Of a DNA stretch of 64,000 nt, positions 18,241 through 27,224 are shown piece after piece. The stretch is from WJMB01 sp964581465 (lineage in GTDB: Bacteria; RBG-13-66-14). Each line of letters starts with the position of its first letter. Position 1 is the stretch's first letter. Made by a program: the position numbers and the translations under genes. Under the pieces are notes generated by a model. It made no database searches and was not told the origin of the DNA. It saw nothing but the letters and a program-made list of their open reading frames with translations. The stretch spans positions 27,349 through 91,348 of the forward strand of contig CAZOOP010000008.1 in the NCBI GenBank assembly GCA_964581465.1. The letters run 5' to 3'.

Positions 18241-18499
18241 GGGATTATCATACTTGCATAAACAGACATATATCGCTAATAGCCTGTTATTATGCGTGTT
18301 ATAGCTGTACAGGCTGCCACTTTCCGTGCCCTGCCTGGTGACGCAAAACCAGTTGGATTATAACCAGACGAGCTCAAAGAGGAAGTAGAGAATCGGGGAG
18401 TCCGGATTGTTGGCTTACATCCCGGCTTCGCAGTAACAAGACGGTAACAAGGAAGCGATCTGTTTCTAATAATAGCTATATCAAAGATGAAAACTGTTT
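18241..18499 (+). repeat. MITE-like AT-rich repeat, 3'-truncated copy
   Basis: Begins GGGATTATCAT and contains the family block CATATATCGCTAATAGCCTG, like the copies at 41649 and 51058. A later block with AATCGGGGAGTCCGG and CTTACATCCCGG is also shared with the 41.6-kb copy. The expected right terminus is missing, and the next copy begins at the junction. Confidence 0.6.
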
Positions 18500-18838
18500 G
18501 GGAATATCACTCGCAAAAGAACCGACTGATCCAGCTAATAGATTATCATTCAGTGCTTTATAGCCTATAGTCTAAGCCATTGTCATACCAATGCATGATT
18601 GCGCTAAACCCGGTCTTGCCTTGAGTTCCGCCGGAAGCCGGAGGCTGTAGGTTCCGCATCAGCAACCGACCAGGCTGTGAGTGAGGACCTGCTGACGACG
18701 CTCCATTGACTGCTTTAGCAGCCTCGACCGTTATCCGCCCTCAGTGGTTGACGCCCCGCTGCGGGTTTATATCAAGCCCTTTTCTCGAGGTGGCTTTCCC
18801 GAGTTGCGAACGTGTTGTTCATCTTCTGTGATGAACCC
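18500..18838 (+). repeat. MITE-like AT-rich repeat, full-length
   Basis: 339 bp. Starts GGGAATATCACTCGC and ends GTGATGAACCC. It is about three-quarters identical by eye to 61176-61512 over the whole length, with shared blocks GCCGGAAGCCGGAGGCTGT, ACGCTCCATTG, CGTTATCCGCC, TTGACGCCCCGCTGCG, CTCGAGGTGGCTTTCC and TTCATCTTCTGTGATGA. No open reading frame for a protein is conserved between copies. Confidence 0.85.
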
Positions 18839-19008
18839 AACTGTTTTTAAGATTATCGATCTAGAGCCATTCGTGAAATATTAACAGCATTTCCTTCTAA
18901 GTGCCGCTTGTTGTCTTTTCAACACCGGTTCAGTTTCAAATGATAATCCCAAACCCAATGCTCCGCTTAGTCCTCGGCTCGATCCGCGCGTTCCAGGCCT
19001 GCCGCCCC

Positions 19009-20109
19009 CTAGACCAGGCGCAGGGCGTTGGTGTAGACCCAGGGCTTGGGAACGCCGAAGCGGCGGCGCCAGACCTCGAAGCGGTAGGCGCCGGGACGGG
19101 TGATGGTATAGCTCAGCCGCCGGGCGCGACGCCGCAGCAGGCGCTCGCCGTCACCGACGAGATCGATCCGAGCCGCCGCCGGCAGCTCGAGGCGCAGCGT
19201 CCATGGTCCGTCCTCGATGGACGCCGTCCCGCCCAGCTCCAGGCGTCCGCCGGTCGGGTTCTCGGCCCAGCAGCTCAGCCCCCGGGCGTCACACCAGTAG
19301 TCCTGGGCGATGAAGGAGCGCCCGGCGACGAGGGCCTCGAGGAGCCGGACCTCGGCCCGTCGCCAGTCGAGCTCCTCCAGGGGCTCGCAGAAGACGTGGG
19401 TGTGGATGGTCCTCAGCGCCAGGGGGTAGGGCAGCAGCGTCAGGGTGAACAGCAGCAGGTTGTAGGGCCGGCCGTGGTTGTCGTTGCAACCGACCACAGG
19501 GGCCGGCCCAGCGCGCAGGCGCTCGTCCCAGCGGCGCAGGCTTCGCCGCTTGGGACCATTGAGCACCCAGACCGGCGAGATCACCGCCCGCAGCGCCGAG
19601 AACAGCCCGCGCAGGTGATCCTGCCAGTCCGTCATCAGGTCCCAGAGGTCGACCAGGTCGAAACCCCGGACGCTCCAGTCATCCCAAGCGTAGCAACCAA
19701 TGCCGAAGCGCTCGTTGCCCCGGTGGTCCGGGTGGGCGATGACGCCTACCCCGCCGGCGGCGGCGACCCTATCGATCACCCGCTGTGGAGCCAGCTTGTA
19801 AAGCTCCTCGGGACCCTCGTAGCCCAGGGCCAGGTAGTGGTTGCGGTCCGGGGTGACCTCGTCGCCGACAAGGAGCAGCAGGCGGCGCTGGGCCTCGACG
19901 CCCCGCTCCAGTCGACGAATCCGCCCCGCGTCCAGGGTGTACCAGCCGTCCCAGCCGTCGCGCCGGGCCGCCAGGGTGTCGTGGTCGGTCAGGAAGAGAT
20001 AATCCAGTCCGGCCTCGAGGCCCAGGCGGATGATCCCCTCGACGCCGAGATGGCCGTCCGAGTAGTCGGAATGCAGGTGGATGATGCCGCTGTACTCGTT
20101 AAGCTCCAT
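19009..20109 (-). CDS. PHP-domain phosphoesterase
   Basis: 366 residues. The four PHP metal motifs are intact: HLHSDYSDG (His11, His13), LTDHDT (Asp42, His43, Asp44), VIAHPDHRG in the middle, and GCNDNHG near residue 205. PHP enzymes hydrolyse phosphate esters using two or three metals, as in histidinol phosphatase and nucleotide 3',5'-bisphosphate phosphatases. The last 100 residues form a beta-rich region ending RLSYTITRPGAYRFEVW. There is no signal peptide. A paralogue at 43944 shares this layout but has lost the metal ligands. The downstream gap is full of repeats. Confidence 0.88.
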   Translation of the reverse strand: MELNEYSGIIHLHSDYSDGHLGVEGIIRLGLEAGLDYLFLTDHDTLAARRDGWDGWYTLDAGRIRRLERGVEAQRRLLLLVGDEVTPDRNHYLALGYEGPEELYKLAPQRVIDRVAAAGGVGVIAHPDHRGNERFGIGCYAWDDWSVRGFDLVDLWDLMTDWQDHLRGLFSALRAVISPVWVLNGPKRRSLRRWDERLRAGPAPVVGCNDNHGRPYNLLLFTLTLLPYPLALRTIHTHVFCEPLEELDWRRAEVRLLEALVAGRSFIAQDYWCDARGLSCWAENPTGGRLELGGTASIEDGPWTLRLELPAAARIDLVGDGERLLRRRARRLSYTITRPGAYRFEVWRRRFGVPKPWVYTNALRLV

Positions 20110-20122
20110 GGAGTGCGGAGGT

Positions 20123-20881
20123 CTATCCGCCGAAGAGGAAGCTCAGGCCGACCATCGCCAAGGCCCAAAGCGCCCAGAGGACCAGCACCAGGCGGAAGGA
20201 GCGCTTGCGGCTGATTCCCGTAAGCTCGCTCAGCCCCACCGTGTAGAGGTAGACGGTCCAGATAGCGAAGATGTCGATCCGCGTGGCCAGGGACTTCAGC
20301 GCGATCATCCACCATTCGGTCGGCTGGGCCGGGAAGAGCACCCCCAGGTTGGCGCCGGCGTTGATATCCCCGGTCAGGCGCAGCAGCACCACGCCGACGA
20401 TCGCTCCGACGGCGTAGGTGACCAGCCCCAGCGAGACGATGCCCAGACCGCCCTTGAAGCCCAGCTTCCGCCCGGCCACTCCGGAGGCGATGTTCAGCGC
20501 CGCCGCGACCACCACGAGATAGAGTAAAACCCGGGCCAACCCGCCAATGAAGAAGAACACGTAGAACATCGGTCCTTCGCCGGTCTGCTCGGCCTGAGCC
20601 TCGATCATCTCGATCTGCTCCGCCGAGAGCTCGGCCCGGTGTTCCTCGAGATACTCCAGGGTCTGCTCGCGGGCGATCTCGACCACTTGGTCCACGATGA
20701 ACACCGAGGCGCCCAACCCGATCAGGATGCAGATCAGCGCCGACACGAACCAGGTCGGCTTGCGCCTGAGCGACCCGAAGGCGTCCTCGGGGGCCACGAT
20801 GACATCGATCAGGCGGCTGAACGGGTTCGAGTACTCCACGGACTCTTCATCGATCCCGGCGACATCTTTCTCTTCCATCAC
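20123..20881 (-). CDS. Yip1-family membrane protein
   Basis: 252 residues. An N-terminal cytoplasmic segment (NPFSRLIDVIVAPEDAFGSLRRKPTW) is the usual opening of bacterial Yip1/YIF1 domain proteins. About five membrane helices follow. The loop between helices 1 and 2 is acidic and helical (REQTLEYLEEHRAELSAEQ). Function is unknown in bacteria. It lies 13 bp upstream of the PHP gene and is probably co-transcribed with it. The start is taken at the first of two consecutive Met codons. Confidence 0.85.
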   Translation of the reverse strand: MMEEKDVAGIDEESVEYSNPFSRLIDVIVAPEDAFGSLRRKPTWFVSALICILIGLGASVFIVDQVVEIAREQTLEYLEEHRAELSAEQIEMIEAQAEQTGEGPMFYVFFFIGGLARVLLYLVVVAAALNIASGVAGRKLGFKGGLGIVSLGLVTYAVGAIVGVVLLRLTGDINAGANLGVLFPAQPTEWWMIALKSLATRIDIFAIWTVYLYTVGLSELTGISRKRSFRLVLVLWALWALAMVGLSFLFGG

Positions 20882-21297
20882 GCTCCTCCACTGACTGCGT
20901 TGATGGTCCTTCTATCGAGTGATCGCTTAGTCGCCACGGACTGGAGCAATCCCGCAAGACATTCTGATAAAGGCCTCGAAGCCGATATAGGTGCGCGTCG
21001 AGCGAGCTGGATCTTGCGGATAAGCGGGTTTCCCCATACCTTGGCCGCCCCGGCGGACGTCTCGTTGTTCATTAAGGAAATGCCTGACGCTATCAGCCCG
21101 GACGTTGCCAATCGGATCCAACGCCGCCTGTCAGCAAGCATATCGAACATGTGAACACTGCCGCGGTAAGGCGGCGAACAGCAGCGTTGATAGACTTATC
21201 TCCGTATCTGCGTATCTGCCGTTTTTCGATTTAGCGAGGTACTCAAGTCTGTGCCGGGCTGGTCCAGGATTGTGTGTATGTCATTTAATCCCCAAGG
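20882..21297. other. Intergenic gap upstream of the Yip1 gene
   Basis: 416 bp between pgpA and the Yip1 gene, both on the minus strand. Moderately AT-rich near 21180-21290. A small GCCGC/GCGGC hairpin lies near 21163-21178 with no T-run. No member of the repeat families and no gene was seen. Confidence 0.4.
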
Positions 21298-21837
21298 CTA
21301 CCAGATCACCGGCAACGGATAATAGGTCCAGGCCGGCAGCACGCCGGAAAGATGCGCCCCCCAGCAGATCAGCGCTGCATAGGCCCCGGCGACCAGATCG
21401 TCGACCATGATCCCCCAACCCCCGGGCAGGCGCTCGGCCGGTCGGGCGGGCCAGACCTTGACGATGTCGAAGAAACGGAACAGCACGAAGGCCAGCCCGA
21501 CGAAGAACCAACTCCGCGGCAGATAGGCCAGCACCAGCAGCATCACCGCGCCCTCGTCCACGGTGGCCTGGGAGGGGTCCTTGTCTTGGTAGCGCCTGGC
21601 CATCCAGCCGCAGGCAGGTACGCCGAGGATGAACAACAGACCGCCCAGGGCGGGCACCAGCCAGGGCAGGTCCACCGGCAGCAGGAAGTAGACGACCAGG
21701 GCCGCCGCGCTGGCCACCGTCCCCGAGGCCAGAGGGGCGTAGCCGGTCAGGCCGAAGCTGGCCAGCAGAACTGCGGGCAGCTCGACCAGGCGGAGTTTGG
21801 GCAGCTTGCCGAGGCGGGTGCGCTTGATGACGCTCAT
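21298..21837 (-). CDS. pgpA: Phosphatidylglycerophosphatase A
   Basis: 179 residues with about four membrane helices. Conserved PgpA motifs are present: LASFGLTGYAPLASGTVAS near residue 26, DEGAVMLL (family D-E pair), FRFFDIVKVWPAR and GGWGIMVDDLVAG. PgpA removes the phosphate from phosphatidylglycerophosphate to make phosphatidylglycerol in the inner membrane. The preceding step (PgsA) is encoded 1.3 kb away on the same strand, with a PLD-type gene and a palindromic element in between. Its start overlaps the PLD gene stop by 4 bp. Confidence 0.93.
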   Translation of the reverse strand: MSVIKRTRLGKLPKLRLVELPAVLLASFGLTGYAPLASGTVASAAALVVYFLLPVDLPWLVPALGGLLFILGVPACGWMARRYQDKDPSQATVDEGAVMLLVLAYLPRSWFFVGLAFVLFRFFDIVKVWPARPAERLPGGWGIMVDDLVAGAYAALICWGAHLSGVLPAWTYYPLPVIW

Positions 21838-22964
21838 CGATCACCCCCGAAGGCTTCGTCGAGGAGTTGCTTGCGGAAATCGAGATCTACAGCGGCACGG
21901 TAGACGAGGGGGTTGTGGTGGTCTTTATAAGGTGAGGCGTTGCGTATCGATACATTACGAACAACTTCCCGCTGCCAAACAGCCAAAAAATCCTGGGGAA
22001 TATCAGACAATACCTCTGTAGTGAAAGCAAAAAAGTAGGGCGTGTTCTCTAACGCTTCGTCTTTACCTACCGGCCTGAATGGATCCTCTGGGTTGTATTT
22101 TGTTTTTCTTGACATAAGATCACTAGTGATTACAAATGATCTTGGAAGGATAAAGCCAATAGCATTAGCCCCTCTATGATACGCAGACAGCACTTGCCTA
22201 TTGTTTATGTTAAGTCTAATAGTATTTATTTCTTTTGGTGTCGTCGTAACCAGTCTCTTATCATCATTACTTAATCCGGTTTCTTCTATCGCCCTCTTAA
22301 GCAAATCAAAGTAACCATCAATCCACTCCCGCGACGGCGATCTGCCAATCGCCGCCAGCAAACGCTCCCGATGGTCCTCGTGGGGACATGGTCTATCTCG
22401 CTTTTTACGCCGGCCCTTGATAACGCTCTTCAGATACGTCTTGCGGGATGCGTTATCCGGAAGAACTCGCCCCTCTTGAACACTGCTCCTTTCCCGCTTC
22501 TCCTTGACCTTCCTTTTGGAGGCTTCATCAAGCGTGAAGGGAATCGACTTGCTCCAAAGCTCATCGAACCACACTCTCAGCTCGTCCACCAGGGGGCCGT
22601 CCACCAACAAACCAACCTCATCGCGCTTCAGCAAACCGTTACTGGTCAGGTTTGATGAACCAACCAGCGCCTTCGTCGCGCCGATGAACACCTTGGCGTG
22701 CAGCAGCGACTTATGGCGGACCCGCTTTGGATGATCCGCGAAAAAGGCGAGCAGCCCCGCCCGCGCGTCGCCCGCCAAGGCTCCCAGGCTCTCATCGCCG
22801 TCGGTGATCAAGCGCCAGTCCACACCGACGGTCAACCTTTCCAGGTAACCCGGATCGAGGTAGGGGCAGGCGATATCCAGTTGTCCCTCACCGAATATGC
22901 GCACCAACGCCCGCTCGAAAACGGATTCTTCAGCATCGGCTGAATGGGCAAGCAGTTCAATCAT
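21834..22964 (-). CDS. PLD-family (HKD motif) nuclease-like protein
   Basis: 376 residues from the ATG at 22964; a longer open frame runs through the palindromic element and was rejected. The phospholipase D signature is at residues 89-105 (HAKVFIGATKALVGSSN: His89, Lys91, Asn105), followed by LLKRDEVGLLV. Only one HKD motif is present, so a homodimer would be needed for the active site, as in Nuc and BfiI-type restriction enzymes. The second half is basic and clearly lower in GC than the neighbouring genes, with AT-rich codons (for example 22090-22320), suggesting horizontal acquisition. It may act on DNA in defence or repair; the exact role is unknown. Confidence 0.82.
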   Translation of the reverse strand: MIELLAHSADAEESVFERALVRIFGEGQLDIACPYLDPGYLERLTVGVDWRLITDGDESLGALAGDARAGLLAFFADHPKRVRHKSLLHAKVFIGATKALVGSSNLTSNGLLKRDEVGLLVDGPLVDELRVWFDELWSKSIPFTLDEASKRKVKEKRERSSVQEGRVLPDNASRKTYLKSVIKGRRKKRDRPCPHEDHRERLLAAIGRSPSREWIDGYFDLLKRAIEETGLSNDDKRLVTTTPKEINTIRLNINNRQVLSAYHRGANAIGFILPRSFVITSDLMSRKTKYNPEDPFRPVGKDEALENTPYFFAFTTEVLSDIPQDFLAVWQREVVRNVSIRNASPYKDHHNPLVYRAAVDLDFRKQLLDEAFGGDR

Positions 22965-22991
22965 TGGATGTCTCCCGAGTATCCGCGCCGT

Positions 22992-23176
22992 CGAAGCCCC
23001 GCCGCCCGGGTCCTCGGCCGAAGCAGACCCGGGAAGTCCGGCGGGTAGGCTTTGGCACGTTTCTTGCGGAGTGCGCCGCCGGCACGGGCGGACGGCCGCC
23101 CCGCCCTGCTGCAAGAAACGTGCCAAAGCCGGGTCTGGGCCGGCGGTGGTCGTGGGGGTGAGGCGGCGGGGCTTCG
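22992..23176. repeat. Nested palindromic element, copy 2
   Basis: Outer 15-bp perfect repeat CGAAGCCCCGCCGCC (22992-23006 with 23162-23176), 7-bp middle stem CAGACCC/GGGTCTG, inner 20-bp perfect repeat (23048-23067 with 23111-23130, core TTGGCACGTTTCTTGC). The right end lies 4 nt from the pgsA stop codon (23181-23183). It separates pgsA from the AT-rich PLD gene. Confidence 0.9.
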
Positions 23177-23180
23177 CCGG

Positions 23181-23801
23181 TCAACGGTCCTCGTCGCCGG
23201 CGGCTCCGGTGCGCAGCAGATCGCGGGCGCGGAGCAGGTAGTCGACGCCGGAGACGAGGCTCTGCAGGACGGCCAGCCCCAGCAGCGCCAGGTAGCCGAT
23301 GCGGCAGGCCTGGTCGAAGGCGGTGTTCCAGAGGGCGTCGATGGTAACGAGGTGGGCGCGCAGGGCCAACAGGGCGACAATGGCGAGCACGGCGGTCATC
23401 TGGAGCAGCGTCTTGGCCTTGCCCAGGCGGCTGGCCGGAACGCTGCGGCGGCGGTGGGCGGCGTAGGCCCGCAGTCCGGTGACGACCAGCTCGCGCCAGA
23501 GTACGATAAGGGTCAGCCAGAAGGGGACGACGGGGAGGCCGGGAGTGTACTCGACGACGGCGAAAGCAACCAGGGCGCTCAAGACGAAGAGCTTGTCGGC
23601 GAGGGGATCGGCGAACTCGCCGAAGGTGGAACCGGCGTCGTGTTTGCGGGCCAGGCGGCCGTCGACAAGGTCGGTGACGGCGGCGGCGAGTCCGACGAGC
23701 AGGGCGGCGCTCCACCACCAGCGCCCGCCGATCACCAGGGCGGCGACGAAGAGCGGTGTCAGGGCGATACGGGCCAGGGTCAGTTTATTGGGCAGGGTCA
23801 A
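23181..23801 (-). CDS. pgsA: CDP-diacylglycerol-glycerol-3-phosphate 3-phosphatidyltransferase
   Basis: 206 residues. Starts MTLPNKLTLARIALTPLF, the usual PgsA opening (normally NxPNxLTxxR). The CDP-alcohol transferase signature D-x2-DG-x2-AR-x8-G-x3-D-x3-D is seen as DLVDGRLARKHDAG followed by EFADPLADK. About five membrane helices. The enzyme joins glycerol-3-phosphate to CDP-diacylglycerol, the committed step to phosphatidylglycerol. Its start overlaps the rimO stop by 4 bp, an arrangement (rimO-pgsA) found in many bacteria. Confidence 0.93.
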   Translation of the reverse strand: MTLPNKLTLARIALTPLFVAALVIGGRWWWSAALLVGLAAAVTDLVDGRLARKHDAGSTFGEFADPLADKLFVLSALVAFAVVEYTPGLPVVPFWLTLIVLWRELVVTGLRAYAAHRRRSVPASRLGKAKTLLQMTAVLAIVALLALRAHLVTIDALWNTAFDQACRIGYLALLGLAVLQSLVSGVDYLLRARDLLRTGAAGDEDR

Positions 23802-25186
23802 CGGGATCGGGCTCCGGGGTCGTCGGCGGGCCGGGCCGACAGGTCGTAGGGTTGGGCCTTGGTGATCACGACGTCACGGAACTCGCCAGGGCGCCAGTCG
23901 TGGCCTGGGGGGAGACTGACGCCGATCAGGCCGTCGACCTCGGGACAGTGGCGAACGCCGCGGGCCAGGGCGGCGTTGTAGGCGGCGGCGTCGACGAGGA
24001 CGCGCCGGGTCTTGCCGACGAGGGCGCTGTTATACTGGAGGCTGATCGCTTCCTGGAGGCCATGGAGGGCTTCGGCGCGGACCTCCTTCTCGTCGTCGTC
24101 AACGGGATCGCCCAGCTCCCAGGCCGGGGTGTCCGGCATGGCCGAATAGGTGAAGACTCCCAGATGGTCGAAGCGGACCGCCTCGATGAAATCGACGAGG
24201 TTCTCGAAAGCGGGGGGGCTCTCGGCGGGAAAGCCGACCAGGGCGGTACCGCGCAGGACGAGGTCGGGGATCAGCTCGCGGGCTTGCTCGATGGTGCGCA
24301 GCAGCTCGTCGGGACCGCCGGGGCGGCGCATGGCGGCCAGCACGTCGGGGGCGGCGTGCTGGAAGGGCAGGTCCAGGTAGGGCACAAGCTGGGGATGGAC
24401 GGCCAGGGCTTCGAGGAAGGCGTCGTCGATGCGGGCCGGGTTGGGGTAGAGCACCCGCAGCCAGAGGTCCTCGGCGGGCAGGTTGAGGGCCAGCTCATCG
24501 AGCAGGGCGGCCAGGCGCGGCTCGCCGTAGAGGTCGCGACCGTAGGCCGTCGTCTCTTGGGCCACCAGGATGATCTCGCGCACCCCGCCGGCGGCCAGGG
24601 AGACGGCCTCGTCTACGACGGCCTCGACGGGTCGGCTGCGCTGGGGACCGCGCAGGGCGGGGATGCGGCAGAAGGCGCAGCCCAGGTCGCAACCCTCGGA
24701 GATCTTCAGGTAGGCCAGGTGGGCCGGGGTCAGGGCGACGCGCTCGGGCAGGGGGTCCGGGTTGCCGTCGTAAGCCCCACCGGGCGCATCGTGATAGCGC
24801 TGCGTCCCTTTGGTGGGGGATTCGACGAGATTGTCAATCAGGTCGCCGAGGCGGGCCAGGGAGCCGCTGCCGGCCAGCAGGTCGATCTCGGGAAAGCGTT
24901 CGAGGAGCTCGTCGCCCTCGGCGTCGACGGCGCAGCCCACCACGGCCAGTCGGGAATCGGGATTGGCGCGTCGGAGTTCGGCCAGGCGGTCGATCTCGCC
25001 GTAGGTCTCGTCGAGGGCGGCCTCGATGAAGCCGCAGGTGTTGATCAGGTAGAGCTCGGCCTCGGCCTCGTTGGTCAGCGTCCAGCCCCGGCGCTGGAGC
25101 TGGGCCGTCACGACCTCGCTGTCCACCAGGGCCTTGGCGCAGCCCAGGGAGACCAGATGCAGGCGTTTTTCCGGGGCGTCGCTCAT
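23798..25186 (-). CDS. rimO: Ribosomal protein S12 methylthiotransferase
   Basis: 462 residues. The UPF0004 domain comes first (VSLGCAKALVDSE, LINTCGFI, AVVGCAVDA carry the three cluster Cys). The radical SAM domain has CDLGCAFCRIPALRG (CX3CX2C). A TRAM domain ends the protein (LVGKTRRVLVDAA to FRDVVITKAQPYDL). VGC before the radical domain and the SLGCAKALVDSE sequence are those of RimO rather than MiaB. RimO adds a methylthio group to an Asp of ribosomal protein S12. It overlaps genes on both sides by 4 bp. Confidence 0.93.
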   Translation of the reverse strand: MSDAPEKRLHLVSLGCAKALVDSEVVTAQLQRRGWTLTNEAEAELYLINTCGFIEAALDETYGEIDRLAELRRANPDSRLAVVGCAVDAEGDELLERFPEIDLLAGSGSLARLGDLIDNLVESPTKGTQRYHDAPGGAYDGNPDPLPERVALTPAHLAYLKISEGCDLGCAFCRIPALRGPQRSRPVEAVVDEAVSLAAGGVREIILVAQETTAYGRDLYGEPRLAALLDELALNLPAEDLWLRVLYPNPARIDDAFLEALAVHPQLVPYLDLPFQHAAPDVLAAMRRPGGPDELLRTIEQARELIPDLVLRGTALVGFPAESPPAFENLVDFIEAVRFDHLGVFTYSAMPDTPAWELGDPVDDDEKEVRAEALHGLQEAISLQYNSALVGKTRRVLVDAAAYNAALARGVRHCPEVDGLIGVSLPPGHDWRPGEFRDVVITKAQPYDLSARPADDPGARSR

Positions 25187-26583
25187 GGGGTCCCGCCGGG
25201 ATGGCCGTTTGTGTTCTCGGGGGGAGGAGGCGGCGTGTGGATCAGGAAGAGAAAGGCCCGCTCGTCGCGTGGGGCGGATTTGGATAGGCGGAGGTGCTCT
25301 CCGGCAACCTCGAGGCGCAGGGCGCCCGATTTGAAATAGACTTCATCGAGGTCGTCGCGGGTGAAGAAGCGCGGCTTGCCGGAGCCCCAGAAGGCCAGGC
25401 GGCCGTCGTCGAGCAGGGCCAGCCCGGCCGAAGCGTTCTGGCTGTGCGAGAGATCGGCGGCGGCGCGGATGCGCCCGGGATCGATCTCGAGGGTCCGGGT
25501 CAGCCGGGCGCGGCGTGAGGCGGAAAGGCGCTCGACGGAGAAGCGCTCGAGCAGAGCCTCGTACTCCTCGCGTTCGACGGCGGCGTTCTCGAGGGCCGGA
25601 CGCAGCTTACGAGCCAGCTCGCGCAGCGGCCGGTGGTCGGCGACGGTGTAGAGGTTGGGGGCCAGCCAGCGGTCGGTCTCGGCCATGGCGGCGGCTTCGA
25701 TGCTCCAGCGTTCGCCGAAGCCGGGCAGCCCGGCCAGCTTGTGCTGGCGGCGGATCAACCGCCCGACGGGAAAGTCGGTCTCGACCTCGGCCCCGCGCAG
25801 TTCGAGGGGACCGGCCAGCTCGAGGTAGCGGGACCAGCCGTCGAAGACGCGGACCGCCTGGTCCTCGACAGAGTTCCAGTACTCCGGGGCGGCCGTGAGC
25901 TCCCCGGTGTTCAAGGCGCGCTGCAGAGCCGAAAGGGCCTCGTCGAGTACCCGGGTGCGGGCGGCCAGCTCGCCCCAGACCACGGTCAGGGTCCGCCCGG
26001 CCAGCATGGTGGTCAACTGACCGGCCCAGATAACCTCACCGGCGGGGCTGCGCACGGAGCGGCGCAGCTCGGCGGCGTCGCCGAAGAGCGCGCCGCCGGG
26101 GGCGAAGTCGTCCAAGGTGGGTAGGCGTTCGGCCTCGGCCCGCTCGAAAACCTCGCCGCCGGAGAGCTGGTGCAAGCGGCCGCAGTCCGGACAGGCGGCC
26201 TCGTCACCGTCGGAGCCGGCCACGCCGAAGGCCGCGCCGCAGCGCTTGCAGGTCGTGTGACGCGGCTTGCCGCTCCCGGCGAAGACCAAGGGCAGGCCGC
26301 ACTCGACGCAGGGCGTGAAGGGCAGGTCACGCAGGTGGCTCTGCACCGTCGCGCAGCGCGGGCAGGTGGACTTCCGCCCCGGAATCAGACCGTAGCGCAC
26401 CAGGCCGACCAGGCCGAAGCCCAGGGCCAGGCCGCCACCGGCGACCAGGGGGATGCCGATGAAGATGCCGAAGGCCCCCCCGGCGATAACCAGGGCCAGG
26501 CCGCCCGTCGTCACCAGCAGACCGAGGCCGCCGTCACGCAGCGATCGCTTGAGCCGGGCCGTCCGGCTGGTCAGCACACTCAC
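25183..26583 (-). CDS. Membrane protein with zinc-ribbon motifs
   Basis: 466 residues. Two hydrophobic segments lie near residues 18-65 (GLGLLVTTGGLALVIAGG and LVAGGGLALGFGLVGLV). Three CxxC knuckles follow: CPRCATVQ with CVECG, CKRCG and CPDCG (about residues 74-150), probably zinc ribbons. The remainder is cytoplasmic with no recognised domain; a Pro-rich tail HTPPPPPENT ends it. The overlap with lolA and rimO by 4 bp each shows it belongs to their operon. Function unknown. Confidence 0.75.
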   Translation of the reverse strand: MSVLTSRTARLKRSLRDGGLGLLVTTGGLALVIAGGAFGIFIGIPLVAGGGLALGFGLVGLVRYGLIPGRKSTCPRCATVQSHLRDLPFTPCVECGLPLVFAGSGKPRHTTCKRCGAAFGVAGSDGDEAACPDCGRLHQLSGGEVFERAEAERLPTLDDFAPGGALFGDAAELRRSVRSPAGEVIWAGQLTTMLAGRTLTVVWGELAARTRVLDEALSALQRALNTGELTAAPEYWNSVEDQAVRVFDGWSRYLELAGPLELRGAEVETDFPVGRLIRRQHKLAGLPGFGERWSIEAAAMAETDRWLAPNLYTVADHRPLRELARKLRPALENAAVEREEYEALLERFSVERLSASRRARLTRTLEIDPGRIRAAADLSHSQNASAGLALLDDGRLAFWGSGKPRFFTRDDLDEVYFKSGALRLEVAGEHLRLSKSAPRDERAFLFLIHTPPPPPENTNGHPGGTP

Positions 26584-27224
26584 GGATTGACCTCCACCCG
26601 CTCGACCCCCGCCGGCGCCGGATCACCGAAGATACCCGTCGGCAGGTCCACGTTGAGCTCGATGTTGGACAGCCGGTAGCTCAGTTTGTAGCCCTGGTCG
26701 TCGACCAGCTCGACCATCACCGGCAGCCAGAGCTCGGCGTCGATCCACAGCGTGCCCGCCGGGTAGGGGTTGTCGGCCTCGCGGGCCGTCATCGCCAGGC
26801 GATAGGTTGTGCGGCCGTTAACCTCCTCCGTGCCGTCGAGGGTGTAGGTGTAGTCGCGCTCGAAGTAGCCCACCAGGTCGGCCAGCATCGCCCGCTCGCG
26901 GTAGTCCTCCACGGGTCCGTAAACCACCTGCTCGTTCTGCGGCGTGTACATCCAGACCGTCTCGCCGTCGCAGGTCAGGTACTGTTCCTGGGGGGTGGTG
27001 TAGGCGATGTGGAAGCGGTCGGGCAGGGCCATGCGCAGGGTGCCGATCAGCACGCGGCGCTGGCCGAGCATGGCCGAGGTGGTCACCCGGCGCAGATCGC
27101 AGGAAAGGGTCTCGGCCTCGGCGTAGACGGCCTTGACGCGCTCGACGATCTCGTCGACGGACAGGGCCGCCGCGGCCAGGGGGAGTAGGAGCAGGGTGAG
27201 CAGAATCGTGATGGAGCGTCGCAT
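26580..27224 (-). CDS. lolA: Outer-membrane lipoprotein carrier protein LolA
   Basis: 214 residues with signal peptide RRSITILLTLLLLPLAAAA. LolA-like beta-strands are seen: DEIVERVKAVYAEAETLSCDLRR, in part; GTLRMALPDRFHIAYTTP; LTCDGETVWMYTPQNEQV; and YPAGTLWIDAELWLPV. LolA shuttles lipoproteins across the periplasm. The many lipoproteins in this window fit that need. It sits downstream of ftsK, as in gammaproteobacteria, but 465 bp away, with a decayed palindromic element in the gap. Confidence 0.87.
   Translation of the reverse strand: MRRSITILLTLLLLPLAAAALSVDEIVERVKAVYAEAETLSCDLRRVTTSAMLGQRRVLIGTLRMALPDRFHIAYTTPQEQYLTCDGETVWMYTPQNEQVVYGPVEDYRERAMLADLVGYFERDYTYTLDGTEEVNGRTTYRLAMTAREADNPYPAGTLWIDAELWLPVMVELVDDQGYKLSYRLSNIELNVDLPTGIFGDPAPAGVERVEVNP

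Larger units (their letters stand above)
18008..19008. other. AT-rich intergenic island with two adjoining MITE-like repeats
   Basis: About 1 kb between two minus-strand genes. It is filled mainly by a truncated repeat copy (18241-18499) running directly into a full copy (18500-18838). Open frames here are short and cross the repeats. No gene is supported. Confidence 0.7.

Noticed and set aside
22965..23126. N-terminal extension of the PLD protein through the palindromic element
   Set aside because: The extension is a translation of the palindrome (MARFLQ...ETCQ); the ATG at 22964 begins the real domain.
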